A stretch of DNA of 64,000 bases. It comes from CALLPQ01 sp964421675. GTDB lineage: Bacteria; Pseudomonadota; Alphaproteobacteria; Caulobacterales; Parvularculaceae. The DNA lies in NCBI GenBank assembly GCA_964421675.1, contig CAYQXV010000002.1, positions 62,001 to 126,000 of the forward strand, read 5' to 3'. How positions within the stretch are numbered: position 1 is the stretch's first letter; each line of letters begins with the position of its first letter. The notes under the pieces were generated by a model. It ran no database searches. It was not told the DNA's origin and saw only the letters and a program-made list of their open reading frames with translations. Below, piece by piece: positions 1-9,069 of this stretch. The translations under genes were made by a program, and so were the position numbers.

Positions 1-263
1 TGCTAAAGAAGGTCACTATTGGACTTGGTCCGTCGATCTATAACAAAGACAGCTCGACTGTTTCTGGCGGTGACCAGTCTGAGCTCGACACGGTCAAAAA
101 TAACTACCTCATCAAGAAATTAGGCTTACCCGATGGCCCAGAACTCGATGCAGCAATTAAGTCTGTGCTCGAGACCTATGGCATGTCGAACCGCAACAAA
201 TATCGTGCGGTGGTTTATTATATGCTCTGCGTGCATTTTAATAAGCAGAGTGTTTACGGCTAA
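1..263 (+). CDS. DUF2853 family protein (3' part)
   Basis: The reading frame is open from the left edge, with codons starting at base 3, and ends at TAA 261-263, giving 86 visible residues. The tail has the DUF2853 pattern as I know it: LKKVTIGLGPSIY, then TVKNNYLIKKLGL, DGPELDAAI, and NRNKYRAVVYYML near the C-terminus. Family members are about 100-110 residues, so only a short N-terminal piece is missing. The function of the family is unknown. A strong terminator follows 20 bases after the stop. Confidence 0.8.
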   Translation, partial: LKKVTIGLGPSIYNKDSSTVSGGDQSELDTVKNNYLIKKLGLPDGPELDAAIKSVLETYGMSNRNKYRAVVYYMLCVHFNKQSVYG

Positions 264-277
264 AGTCGTGACAGTTT

Positions 278-315
278 AAAAAAAAGCCCCGCAGATTTTG
301 CGGGGCTTTTTTTTT
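278..315. terminator. Bidirectional Rho-independent terminator
   Basis: A nine-base stem (285-293 pairs with 299-307, AGCCCCGCA with TGCGGGGCT) closes a five-base loop. It has an A run on its left and nine T on its right, so it works on both strands. It ends the DUF2853 gene on the plus strand and the convergent gene at 339-839 on the minus strand. Confidence 0.92.
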
Positions 316-338
316 GGAAGAATGTTTAAACGCTGCCG

Positions 339-839
339 TTAAATGCCAGGGCGATTATATCGACCGGATTGGGCGGTGTTGACCGCACCAGCACTGGCCA
401 ATTGCTGCAAGGCATGGGTGCGGAACGGCCATTTTTGCGCATCTGTTAAATGCATAAAGCTTGGTCGTTTGGCCGCGCGCATGGCTTGGCGCTGATTTTC
501 ATTTAGGGCCTGCCATTGTTGGCGACGCTCTTGGCGCCATTCATGACGGGTTTGCGGATGAGATTGCACATAAGCCTGTGCGGTGCTCGATTGTATGGAT
601 TGCGTTTGCGCATATCGCATAGAGCGCTCATAAAAATCAGCCGCAATGCGGTCGACAATCATCCGATCATTTGGCCCCATTGAGTACCAAAGTTGGGCCA
701 GCGGATTAGCGACTGGCTGTGAATATCCACCTGAATACTGATCTTGCGCATAGGACGCCTGCACAGTGCCCTGCGGTCCGATCGATGCAATCATGGTGAA
801 CCCAAAAATAAATCCAAATAGAAAGGCTTTACGCAACAT
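339..839 (-). CDS. Small exported protein of unknown function
   Basis: I do not recognise a family. With the start taken at 839 the protein has 166 residues and begins with a signal-peptide-like segment (MLRKAFLFGFIFGFTMIASI) followed by a probable cleavage region near ASYAQ. The mature part is rich in Gln, Arg and Ala and holds a motif-like stretch RHEWRQERRQQWQALNENQR. The frame is open upstream to 953, but those 38 codons would bury the signal peptide, so the internal ATG is preferred. It ends at the shared bidirectional terminator and stands alone. Confidence 0.55.
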   Translation of the reverse strand: MLRKAFLFGFIFGFTMIASIGPQGTVQASYAQDQYSGGYSQPVANPLAQLWYSMGPNDRMIVDRIAADFYERSMRYAQTQSIQSSTAQAYVQSHPQTRHEWRQERRQQWQALNENQRQAMRAAKRPSFMHLTDAQKWPFRTHALQQLASAGAVNTAQSGRYNRPGI

Positions 840-1089
840 GCCTTGAATACCCCGTATGTCTTGTACACAACTCATGGCAAGCAACTTTTTGCTGCCGCCA
901 TTGAGGATCACTGTACTGAAGGGGTCTTGAAACGCGCTGAAATCAAATGGCAAAATTTGAAGGATCGCGGTTAACCATAAACCGGAGGCGCAATTTATAA
1001 AATTACTTGCAACCTGCTCGCGTCTGGTTTATTCCCGCCATTCAAATTTCGCGGAATCTTCGCGCTAACTCTTAATTGAAGGCAGTTTC

Positions 1090-1272
1090 ATGGCCGTTCC
1101 GAAAAGTAAAATTACACCGTCAAGACGCGGAATGCGCCGTAGCCATGACCGTTTGTCCACTCCAGCCTATATTGAGGACAAAGAATCAGGCGAATTGCGT
1201 CGTCCGCACCATATTGACCTGAAATCAGGGAAATATCGGGGTCGTCAGGTTCTGGAAGCCAAAGACGACTAA
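1090..1272 (+). CDS. rpmF: 50S ribosomal protein L32
   Basis: This 60-residue basic protein is ribosomal protein L32 of the large subunit. It starts MAVPKSKITPSRRGMRRSHD and contains the alphaproteobacterial signature SGELRRPHHIDL followed by a basic YRGRQVLEAK tail. Full length matches the family. A GAAGG ribosome binding site lies at 1079-1083. It is the non-zinc form, with no cysteine pairs. In many bacteria plsX follows rpmF, but here there is a gene-free stretch and then a lipoprotein gene. Confidence 0.97.
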   Translation: MAVPKSKITPSRRGMRRSHDRLSTPAYIEDKESGELRRPHHIDLKSGKYRGRQVLEAKDD

Positions 1273-1590
1273 CGCCCTCTTTTGCGTTTATTGATCTATT
1301 TGCCTTTGGCCGACATTGGTTTGCCAGGGGCTTTTTGCTGTCTGACCAGCACAATTTATCCATCAATATCCCATGATCGCACCAAAACTGTCGAAAACTG
1401 CCTATTGGTGGTGCGGCTTAGTGTTCAATTGGCCCCAGATATCCTTGGAGATTGGGGAAATTGCGCCTATGATTCACCCTGTTGGGGTGGAGACGTTGCC
1501 CGATCTTGGATGACAAGATAGGGCAATTGTCAGTTTGGCGTTCGTTTCGCATCGAGCAATGAGACGCGAAAACGGCATGAAGAGGGATAG
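1273..1590. other. Gene-free stretch after rpmF
   Basis: These 318 bases hold only short overlapping open frames without family resemblance or good ribosome binding sites. The right end carries the GAGGG ribosome binding site of the lipoprotein gene. I see no clear terminator hairpin. Confidence 0.5.
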
Positions 1591-2622
1591 ATGATGCGCG
1601 CAATGATCGGGATAGCTCCACTGGCGGCGTCTTTGTACACGCAAATTTCCAAATTTAGCAGTCGGGATAGTCAATCGCTTTGGGCCCGCCGGGTTAAAAG
1701 CAGGCTCCTGAAACTGGCCGGTGTCATTGGCGTGGCCGCGCTGCTTGTAGGGTGCGAAACCACGAATGGCTATCAGCAATCATTTTTATTGTGCGACGAT
1801 GCGGTTGGGCAATGTTATCAAAATTGCGAAAACTTTTCTGACGAGGATGGCTATGGCGAGTGTCAGGCCTCGTGCGAGCGCGAAGCCAGTATATGCTTTG
1901 ACAATGCTTATAATCGCTATCAGACCGCCAATATTTCCTATTCGTCTTCGATCTATTTAACGCCTTGGTTTGGCAATTATGCCTCCTGGTATCCCGATCG
2001 CGGATTTGTCTCGCGGTTTGGCTTTGGCCGCAGCCATCTTGGCTATGGCGCTAGCGGATTTTTTCCCGGTCGGCGTTATCGCTCGGGCAATCGGTATGAC
2101 CCGGGTTTTGATGGATTCCGCAGAACGGTTCCAACGCCACGATCACGAGATTCCCGCCGAGATCGTCCGCGTTCTGATAGATTTCGCGATGATGATCGCT
2201 CTCGTAGTGACCGCCCTAGGACTGATCGCCCCCGTAGGGATAGACCTAGAAGTGACAGGCCCAGAAGCGATCGCCCCAGAGGCGATAGACCAAGAAACAA
2301 CAGACCGGGCAATGGCAATGCCAAGCCTTCGGGTAGCGACGATAATTTGCGCGATCGTCCAGTGCGCCAGCGTCCACGCTCGGAACGACCGCGTGCCAGA
2401 CCCCCGCAAGGAAGGCCCCCGCAAGGAAGACCGCCACAATCAAGACCGCCCCAATCTCGTCCTCCTGCATCGCGGCCCCCAGCAGCACGGCCATCTCGTC
2501 CCGCTGCGCGGCCAACACCGCGGCCCTCATCAAGACCATCCCGCAGGCCCCGCGCGCCTGAAGGCGGAAAGCGGCCTTCGATCTCGCCGCCTAATGGCAG
2601 CTCAGTAGAAATTGATCGCTGA
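1591..2622 (+). CDS. Putative lipoprotein with Cys-rich head and Arg/Asp/Pro repeat tail
   Basis: This 343-residue protein begins at ATG 1591, eight bases after a GAGGG site. A hydrophobic segment ends in a lipobox (ALLVGC, Cys near residue 55), so it is probably a lipoprotein, with an unusually long n-region. Next comes a short region with about six cysteines (LCDDAVGQCYQNC, YGECQASCEREASICF), then Tyr/Gly/Phe-rich sequence. From about residue 180 it becomes low complexity: repeats of RDRPRSDRPR, then RPPQGRPPQSRPP and Pro/Ala/Arg runs. The cationic tail could contact peptidoglycan, LPS or nucleic acid; this is inference. The long open frames overlapping it on both strands are by-products of its repeats. 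No family is recognised. Confidence 0.65.
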   Translation: MMRAMIGIAPLAASLYTQISKFSSRDSQSLWARRVKSRLLKLAGVIGVAALLVGCETTNGYQQSFLLCDDAVGQCYQNCENFSDEDGYGECQASCEREASICFDNAYNRYQTANISYSSSIYLTPWFGNYASWYPDRGFVSRFGFGRSHLGYGASGFFPGRRYRSGNRYDPGFDGFRRTVPTPRSRDSRRDRPRSDRFRDDDRSRSDRPRTDRPRRDRPRSDRPRSDRPRGDRPRNNRPGNGNAKPSGSDDNLRDRPVRQRPRSERPRARPPQGRPPQGRPPQSRPPQSRPPASRPPAARPSRPAARPTPRPSSRPSRRPRAPEGGKRPSISPPNGSSVEIDR

Positions 2623-2800
2623 TTTGATACGAGCTTGAATGTGTTTCCTCTGACCGGTCTTTGACCGGGAGAGGGGATTATCACACTTATTTTTGGTTCT
2701 GGTCACAGGCATTTGCCTGATCCTCTTGCGCCTTCCAATAGAGGTCGCTAGACGGTCGGGTATTCACCATCAAACCTGCGAGAGTTGAGGATTATTTGTC

Positions 2801-4072
2801 ATGAGCGCTATCATCGATATTACCGGCCGTGAAATTTTGGACAGTCGAGGTAATCCGACCGTTGAAGTTGATGTGATGTTGGAAGATGGCGCGTTTGGCC
2901 GCGCCGCGGTTCCGTCCGGGGCATCCACCGGTGCCCATGAAGCCCATGAGCTACGCGATGGTGATAAACGATATGGCGGCAAGGGCGTTCTTGAAGCCGT
3001 TGGGGCAGTCAATAATGAAATCTTTGATGTGCTCACTGATCTCGATGCCAGCCAGCAAGCCATGATTGATGAAGCGCTGATTAGTGCGGATGGAACCGAG
3101 AATAAATCACGGTTTGGCGCGAATGCAATTTTGGGTGTTTCTTTGGCTGTGGCAAAAGCGGCAGCCTCTTCTGCTGGACTGCCTTTATACCGCTATGTTG
3201 GCGGCGCAGGCGCGCGCACCTTGCCCGTACCGATGATGAATATCATTAATGGCGGCGCCCACGCGGATAACCCAATCGATATTCAAGAATTTATGATTAT
3301 GCCGGTGGGTGCAGAAAGCTTCCGCGAAGCGCTGCGCACCGGGGCGGAAATTTTCCACGTTCTCAAAGGCCAATTGAAAGCGGCCGGTCACAATACCAAT
3401 GTTGGCGATGAGGGCGGTTTTGCGCCGGGTTTGAAATCTGCCCGTGAAGCGCTCGATTTCATTATGCAGTCTGTCGAAAAAGCCGGATTTAAGCCGGGCG
3501 AAGAAGTTGCAATTGCTCTTGATGCGGCGTCTACGGAGTTTTGTGAGAACGGCAAATATAATCTTGCCGGTGAAGGTCTGGTCTTGGACGGCGACGGCAT
3601 GGCCGACTATCTGGCCAAACTGGTGGCCGATTATCCAATTGTTTCCATCGAGGATGGCATGGATGAGGATGATTGGGATGGCTGGTTGGCGCTAACCGAG
3701 GCTGTTGGCGATCACTGTCAGTTGGTCGGCGATGATTTGTTTGTGACAAATTCAACGCGACTTGCAGAAGGCATTGAACGGGGCTGCGCCAACTCAATCC
3801 TCGTTAAAGTCAATCAAATCGGTACACTGACAGAAACGCTGGCCGCGGTCGATCTGGCCCATCGCAATAGCTATACCGCGGTTATGTCACATCGCTCAGG
3901 CGAGACCGAAGATGCAACAATTGCCGATCTGGCTGTAGCTACAAATTGCGGACAGATCAAAACCGGCTCGCTTGCGCGTTCTGACCGGTTGGCCAAATAC
4001 AACCAGCTTTTGCGCATTGAAGAAGAGCTGGGCTCGGTTGCTTACTATCCGGGCATTGAGATTTTTGGCTAA
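2801..4072 (+). CDS. eno: Enolase (phosphopyruvate hydratase)
   Basis: Enolase converts 2-phosphoglycerate to phosphoenolpyruvate in glycolysis and gluconeogenesis; it is cytoplasmic and magnesium dependent. The 423-residue length is normal. Visible motifs are RGNPTVEVDV and SGASTG at the N-terminus, the MMNIINGGAHADNPIDIQEF segment, SIEDGMDEDDW with metal-binding acids, DDLFVTNS, and the catalytic Lys within ILVKVNQIGTLTET, followed by MSHRSGETED. A GAGG site precedes the ATG. It is followed at 165 bases by ftsB and then pdhA, an order common in alphaproteobacteria. Confidence 0.98.
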   Translation: MSAIIDITGREILDSRGNPTVEVDVMLEDGAFGRAAVPSGASTGAHEAHELRDGDKRYGGKGVLEAVGAVNNEIFDVLTDLDASQQAMIDEALISADGTENKSRFGANAILGVSLAVAKAAASSAGLPLYRYVGGAGARTLPVPMMNIINGGAHADNPIDIQEFMIMPVGAESFREALRTGAEIFHVLKGQLKAAGHNTNVGDEGGFAPGLKSAREALDFIMQSVEKAGFKPGEEVAIALDAASTEFCENGKYNLAGEGLVLDGDGMADYLAKLVADYPIVSIEDGMDEDDWDGWLALTEAVGDHCQLVGDDLFVTNSTRLAEGIERGCANSILVKVNQIGTLTETLAAVDLAHRNSYTAVMSHRSGETEDATIADLAVATNCGQIKTGSLARSDRLAKYNQLLRIEEELGSVAYYPGIEIFG

Positions 4073-4237
4073 GGCGACAAGCGATCAATCTGAGGTCGTT
4101 AACAAAAACTTATCCCCAACCCCAGCCTTTTAAGGTGTGCGTTAACGAAAAATTTACCCTGATTACAGACTAGTAAAGGTAAGAATCAGGCTTGTGCGTA
4201 AGGGGCGTGCCCGAGCGGGTACGGTAAGTGATCACAG

Positions 4238-4756
4238 ATGCGTTTATTGTTGGAAATTGGCTGCCGCGTATTAATCGTTATCTTTATGGCGAACACCTTT
4301 TACGGGATGGTTGCCAGCAAAACCGGCTATCCGGCCTTATGGGAATTGCAAGAGCAAAGAGCGGCGTTATCCGCAGACGTTGATGCCCTACGCAAGCATC
4401 GCCAGTGGATGGAAAATAGAGCCAGCCTTATGGCTTCCGATGATCTTGATCCCGATATGGTTGATGAACGCATTCGCGAGGTGCTGGGCTATGCAGCGCC
4501 GCAAGATATTGTCATTAGCCGCGCCGATTTAGGCGAGGCCATTGCCATGATGCAAAATGGGGCGGCGGCCGAGCAATCCCCGCAGATGATGCAATCTTAT
4601 GATCTGGCCTATAATCTGGCCCAACTTGATCAGCCGGTCCCGGTTATTGCCTCTGTTAACGGCCCCGTCTTTGCTGATCCTGTCATTGCTGATAGTGCGC
4701 CGATCACGCGATCACGCGACACGATTGCACTGTTGATTGCCGCGCAAAGTGAGTGA
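4238..4756 (+). CDS. ftsB: FtsB/DivIC-type septum formation initiator
   Basis: The protein has 172 residues: one N-terminal membrane segment (about residues 8-25), then a coiled-coil-like stretch (LWELQEQRAALSADVDALRKHRQWME) and the acidic motif DDLDPDMVDERIREVLGYA typical of alphaproteobacterial septum formation initiators. In the family the protein joins FtsL and FtsQ in the divisome and signals for septal peptidoglycan synthesis. The location between eno and pdhA is conserved in the class and supports the call. The C-terminal 70 residues are poorly conserved and probably disordered. Confidence 0.85.
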   Translation: MRLLLEIGCRVLIVIFMANTFYGMVASKTGYPALWELQEQRAALSADVDALRKHRQWMENRASLMASDDLDPDMVDERIREVLGYAAPQDIVISRADLGEAIAMMQNGAAAEQSPQMMQSYDLAYNLAQLDQPVPVIASVNGPVFADPVIADSAPITRSRDTIALLIAAQSE

Positions 4757-4907
4757 AATAGGGGCGAGTAGAACCGCGCTTGGCTCCCAAATAGGTGTAC
4801 TCAAATAACCGGTTTGTCCAAAGAACTTGCTTGCAGTGCGGGCTGGGCCCTCTTATTGTGCGACAGCGATCAACCTATTGATTTTTATCGTCTATGGAGA
4901 GCGACCA

Positions 4908-5900
4908 ATGGCAAAAAAAGCGCCTGACCCATCTAACCTGACTGCATCAAAAGACGAGCTTCTCCAATATTATAAAGACATGTTGTTGATCCGCCGTTTT
5001 GAAGAAAAAGCCGGTCAGCTTTACGGCATGGGCGATATTGGCGGCTTTTGTCACCTCTATATCGGACAGGAAGCTGTGGTTGTGGGCATGGAAGCGGTCA
5101 AAAAAGAAGGTGATCAAGTGATTACCGGCTACCGCGATCACGGCCATATGCTGGCATGCGGCATGGATCCGAACGGGGTTATGGCTGAGCTTACCGGGCG
5201 CGAAGATGGCTACTCAAAAGGCAAGGGTGGCTCGATGCATATGTTTTCGAGCGAAAAGAAATTTTATGGCGGCCACGGCATTGTTGGCGCGCAAGTGCCT
5301 CTTGGTGCAGGTCTGGCATTTGCCAACAAATATCGCGGCAATGAAGGCGTTAGCTTAACCTATTTTGGCGACGGTGCCTCAAACCAGGGCCAAGTCTTTG
5401 AAGCCATGAATATGGCGCAGCTTTGGAAGTTGCCGGTTATCTTCATTATTGAAAATAATCAGTATGCGATGGGAACCAGCGTGACCCGGTCACATTCCGA
5501 AACCCACCTATATCGGCGCGGGGCCTCTTTTGGCATTCCCGGTATGGAAGTAGACGGTATGGATGTGCTTGCAGTTCGTGAAGCGGGCCGCGAAGCGGTT
5601 GAGCATGCGCGCAGCGGCAATGGGCCTTATGTACTTGAAATGAAAACCTATCGCTATCGCGGCCATTCCATGTCGGACCCGGCAAAATACCGTACCCGCG
5701 AAGAAGTTGACGATGTGCGCGAGCATTCAGACCCGATTAAGCGTTGTGAAGCGCGTATTCTGGCTGGAAAATTTGCCGATGAGGCAGCGCTCAAAGCAAT
5801 CGATAAAGATATTAAGGCGATTGTTAAAGAGTCAGCGGATTTTGCACAGCAAAGCCCGCTTCCTGCTCCCGAAGAATTATATACAGATATCGTCGCTTAA
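4908..5900 (+). CDS. pdhA: Pyruvate dehydrogenase E1 component, alpha subunit
   Basis: PdhA binds thiamine diphosphate and, with PdhB, decarboxylates pyruvate and acetylates the lipoyl group of E2. The start is set at ATG 4908, after a TGGAGAG site; the frame is open further upstream but those residues are not family-like. The 330-residue protein has the GYRDHGHMLACG segment, the ThDP motif starting at GDGASNQG and ending in the NN of ENNQYAMGTS, and the phosphorylation-loop region YRYRGHSMSDPAKYRT. It lacks its usual partner: after the stop only 20 bases remain before the convergent parC, so no pdhB or pdhC follows. Confidence 0.96.
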   Translation: MAKKAPDPSNLTASKDELLQYYKDMLLIRRFEEKAGQLYGMGDIGGFCHLYIGQEAVVVGMEAVKKEGDQVITGYRDHGHMLACGMDPNGVMAELTGREDGYSKGKGGSMHMFSSEKKFYGGHGIVGAQVPLGAGLAFANKYRGNEGVSLTYFGDGASNQGQVFEAMNMAQLWKLPVIFIIENNQYAMGTSVTRSHSETHLYRRGASFGIPGMEVDGMDVLAVREAGREAVEHARSGNGPYVLEMKTYRYRGHSMSDPAKYRTREEVDDVREHSDPIKRCEARILAGKFADEAALKAIDKDIKAIVKESADFAQQSPLPAPEELYTDIVA

Positions 5901-5920
5901 CCGTTCAAACGACGATTTCT

Positions 5921-8218
5921 TTAAAGGTCATTTCCAAATTTTTTGGAGGAGGGGAACCCTTTGGGCGCAATGCGCCCGGCTTGTGCGCGTTTGCCCACAT
6001 AAGGTTTCCACCCATCAATCGTTTGTACACGGCCAGAACGATCAATCCAGGTTATGCCCTCTTTCTTTGTAAAGAGCTTGGCATCGCTCAAGCCGCCTTG
6101 GGCATATTTTTGCAACAAGACCCCTTTACCGCGCGCCATAACCGGCAGCTCGGCGGCGGGGAATACAAGCATTTTTTTATTCTCGCCAACCGCAACAACC
6201 ATATCGCCTGTCGCATCCCGGCAAACAATGGCTTCAGCGCCGCTCGACGTATTGAGCACCTGCTTGCCTTTCTTGGTGGTCGCTTGAATATCGGCTTCTT
6301 CAACAATGAAGCCGTGGCCCGATGAGGATGCCAATAAGAACCGGCGGTCCTGACCCGATAGGAACACAGACAAAATTGTTTGGTCATTTTCCAAATCGAT
6401 CATTAATCGTATTGGCTCGCCGTGTCCGCGCCCGCCCGGCAAATCATTGACCCCAAGCGAATAGAATTTTCCATTGGTTGCAAACAGGCTCAACCGATCC
6501 GTGGTCATGGCATGGGTGAGGTGGGCTGGCCGATCGCCATCTTTATATTTGATGGATTTTGGATCTTCCACATGCCCTTTCATGGTGCGTATCCACCCCT
6601 TTTCCGAAAGGATAACGGTAACGGGTTCTTTTTCGATCAACGCTTCCAGATCAATATCTTCAGCCTCTGGGGCGAGGGCAAAATGCGTCCGTCGTGCGCC
6701 CAATGGAGATTTCGGATCGAATTTTTTCCGCACCTCTTTTAACTGCGCGGCAATGGTTTTCCATTGTCCGTCTTCGGACTTTAACAAAGCGCGCAATTCT
6801 TTTTGTTCTTTTTTGAGCGCTTTATGCTCTTTCTTGATTTCCATTTCCTCAAGCTTACGCAAGGCGCGCAAGCGGGTGTTGAGGATCGCTTCGGCCTGCA
6901 CATCATTCAGGCTAAAGGTTTTCATCAATTCGGTTTTGGGTTCATCCTCATAGCGGATAATGCGGATGACTTCGTCGAGATTGAGAAACGCAATTAACAG
7001 ACCGTCCAAGATTTCCAGGCGGCGCGCAATTTTCTCAAGGCGATGTTCGGTCCGTCTGATCAGCACATCGCGGCGATGATCAAGCCATGCGCGTAATACC
7101 TCGCGCAATCCCAACACTTTGGGCGCCCCATCGGAGTCCAAAACATTCAGGTTCATGGAAAAACGCGATTCAAGATCGGACTGGCGGAAGACAGTTTCCA
7201 TGACCGCTTCGGCTTCCATATTCTGGGAGCGTGGCTCCAGAACAAGCCTGATGTCTTCTGCGCTTTCATCGCGCACATCCGACAAGACCTGAAGTTTGCG
7301 GCTTTGAATGAGGTCAGCCAGTTTCTCAATCAGTTTTGATTTTTGAACCTGATACGGAATTTCCGTAATAACGATCTGATATTTTCCGCGCGATAGCTCT
7401 TCGCGCTCCCATTTGGCGCGCACCCGAAAACCGCCGCGCCCGCTCGCATAGGCTTCAGCCATGGAATCTTCAGTTTCAACGCAAACACCGCCCGTGGGAA
7501 AATCCGGGCCTTTTACATATTTCATGAGGGTGCGAATATTCGCATTGGGCGCTTTGATCAGGTGCAAGGACGCATCGATCAATTCAGCCACATTATGGGG
7601 CGGTATGGAGGTCGCCATGCCAACAGCAATGCCCGATGCCCCGTTGGCCAATAGGTTCGGAAAGGCGGCAGGCAAAACAGCCGGCTCGGTATCTTCACCG
7701 TCATAGGTATCGCGAAACGCCACAGCATTTTCGTCAATCCCTTCGAGCAATAATTGCGCAGCCTCGGTAAGGCGGCTTTCGGTGTAGCGCATGGCGGCCG
7801 GGTTATCGCCGTCAATATTGCCGAAATTTCCCTGACCATCGACCAGCGGCACGCGCACCGAAAAATCCTGCACCAGGCGCGCCATGGCCTCATAGATTGA
7901 GGCATCGCCGTGAGGGTGGAAATTACCCATGACCTCGCCGACAACCTTGGCGGATTTCTTAAAGCTGCCCCCCGCCGTCAGCTTCATCTGACGCATGGCA
8001 TAAAGAATACGCCGGTGAACCGGCTTTAGCCCATCGCGCACATCGGGCAGGGCCCGCGCTGTGATGGTGGACAGGGCATAGGCCAAATATCGCTGCCCCA
8101 GAGCCTCGTCGAGCGGTTCGAGGAAAATATCCTCAGGCTTCAGGTCGAGCTTTTGGGCTGGCTTCCTGGCTGGCTTTTTGGCGGTTTTACTGGTCGATGA
8201 ACGCGGTTTTTTTGTCAT
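5921..8218 (-). CDS. parC: DNA topoisomerase IV subunit A
   Basis: ParC is the breakage-reunion subunit of topoisomerase IV, which decatenates daughter chromosomes with ParE. The start is placed at ATG 8218 (765 residues), giving a Lys/Ala-rich leader (TKKPRSSTSKTAKKPARK) before the core, which opens with RYLAYALSTITARALPDVRD. The catalytic tyrosine lies in AAMRYTESRLT, close to DGDNPAAM. The C-terminal third has the beta-pinwheel repeats expected of ParC, and the total length separates it from the longer GyrA. The frame remains open to 8314, but that extension looks non-coding. It is convergent with pdhA and divergent from the exported protein gene at 8331. Confidence 0.95.
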   Translation of the reverse strand: MTKKPRSSTSKTAKKPARKPAQKLDLKPEDIFLEPLDEALGQRYLAYALSTITARALPDVRDGLKPVHRRILYAMRQMKLTAGGSFKKSAKVVGEVMGNFHPHGDASIYEAMARLVQDFSVRVPLVDGQGNFGNIDGDNPAAMRYTESRLTEAAQLLLEGIDENAVAFRDTYDGEDTEPAVLPAAFPNLLANGASGIAVGMATSIPPHNVAELIDASLHLIKAPNANIRTLMKYVKGPDFPTGGVCVETEDSMAEAYASGRGGFRVRAKWEREELSRGKYQIVITEIPYQVQKSKLIEKLADLIQSRKLQVLSDVRDESAEDIRLVLEPRSQNMEAEAVMETVFRQSDLESRFSMNLNVLDSDGAPKVLGLREVLRAWLDHRRDVLIRRTEHRLEKIARRLEILDGLLIAFLNLDEVIRIIRYEDEPKTELMKTFSLNDVQAEAILNTRLRALRKLEEMEIKKEHKALKKEQKELRALLKSEDGQWKTIAAQLKEVRKKFDPKSPLGARRTHFALAPEAEDIDLEALIEKEPVTVILSEKGWIRTMKGHVEDPKSIKYKDGDRPAHLTHAMTTDRLSLFATNGKFYSLGVNDLPGGRGHGEPIRLMIDLENDQTILSVFLSGQDRRFLLASSSGHGFIVEEADIQATTKKGKQVLNTSSGAEAIVCRDATGDMVVAVGENKKMLVFPAAELPVMARGKGVLLQKYAQGGLSDAKLFTKKEGITWIDRSGRVQTIDGWKPYVGKRAQAGRIAPKGFPSSKKFGNDL

Positions 8219-8330
8219 AAAAAGATATCTAGCAGAGTCGGCTGTAAACGCTATGATCCAATGGCACGCGTTGAAAAGTATAATTTTTATGGAAAGATAA
8301 CTGATTAAGCACAAGCGACTACCGATTGCC

Positions 8331-9026
8331 GTGATTTATGCGGCGATCTTGCTGGGTGTGTGCCAGCTTTTTCCAGCCCTTACCGGGCTTTCTGCCCGCG
8401 CAGATGAACATTTTCTTCCCCCTCTTATGGATACCGCATTTACCGAAGCAGAGGCCCAGCCCGATCTTGCCCTGAGCTTCACAATGGAATTTCGCTGGAA
8501 GGACTTGCCTCCCATTGTCGAGCGTTTTGACGCGAATACACGAAAATGGACTTTAATCTCGGGAGATCGCGATAGCTTGCCGCGCCAGGCGCGGGCCAAA
8601 TTGCGCCGATATAAATCCCTTGAGAGTGCCCCCGGCGGGCTTTCTTACGGCGATTATCGCGAGCACTTATCCGATGTTGAGCAAACCGGAATCAGAGACG
8701 GCGAATTGATATATTCCTTTTCATCGCCATCACTGCCACAAGATCTCAACCGCGATGAAATGCCGGTAGAGACCCGTCTCGTCATTGATGAGGCGATGGG
8801 CGGCATGCGCGAATATGCGATTATTGTGGAGCGGCCCTTTAAGCCAAATGTGTTCACCAGCCTGAAGAGCTTCCATTTTATCCAGACATTTGACCGGGTG
8901 TTTGACGATGTCCCGCCTGTCCTGAAGCGGTTTGAATGGCGCTCGGAGGGAAAGTCATTGGTGGGAAAAATTGACGAGCAATTTACCCTCGAATTTTCGC
9001 AATTCGAGAAAATTATGCCCCATTAA
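8331..9026 (+). CDS. Exported protein of unknown function
   Basis: This 231-residue protein starts at GTG 8331 and begins with a cleavable signal peptide (IYAAILLGVCQLFPALTGLSARA, then DEHF). The mature part is hydrophilic with beta-strand-like stretches and motifs such as MEFRWKDLPPIVERFD and KSFHFIQTFDRVF. I do not recognise a family; similar exported proteins with this wording occur in alphaproteobacteria beside parC, to my recollection. It is divergent from parC over a 112-base gap and convergent with the methyltransferase gene downstream. Confidence 0.7.
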   Translation: MIYAAILLGVCQLFPALTGLSARADEHFLPPLMDTAFTEAEAQPDLALSFTMEFRWKDLPPIVERFDANTRKWTLISGDRDSLPRQARAKLRRYKSLESAPGGLSYGDYREHLSDVEQTGIRDGELIYSFSSPSLPQDLNRDEMPVETRLVIDEAMGGMREYAIIVERPFKPNVFTSLKSFHFIQTFDRVFDDVPPVLKRFEWRSEGKSLVGKIDEQFTLEFSQFEKIMPH

Positions 9027-9069
9027 GCGGGTGATGGTTTTGAGGGCTATTGCGAAAACCCCGCTGCGC

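Noticed and set aside
2076..2684. Open frames of about 200 residues on both strands across the lipoprotein gene
   Set aside because: They arise from the Arg/Asp/Pro repeat DNA; only the frame at 1591 has a lipobox and a ribosome binding site.
4130..4146. TTAA-N8-TTAAC upstream of ftsB as a CtrA site
   Set aside because: The spacing is eight rather than seven bases, so it does not fit the consensus.
4198..4226. A tRNA-like string (GGGGCGTGCCCGAGCGGG) upstream of ftsB
   Set aside because: It resembles the 5' arm of a serine or leucine tRNA, but no anticodon arm, T arm or acceptor complement follows before the ftsB start at 4238.
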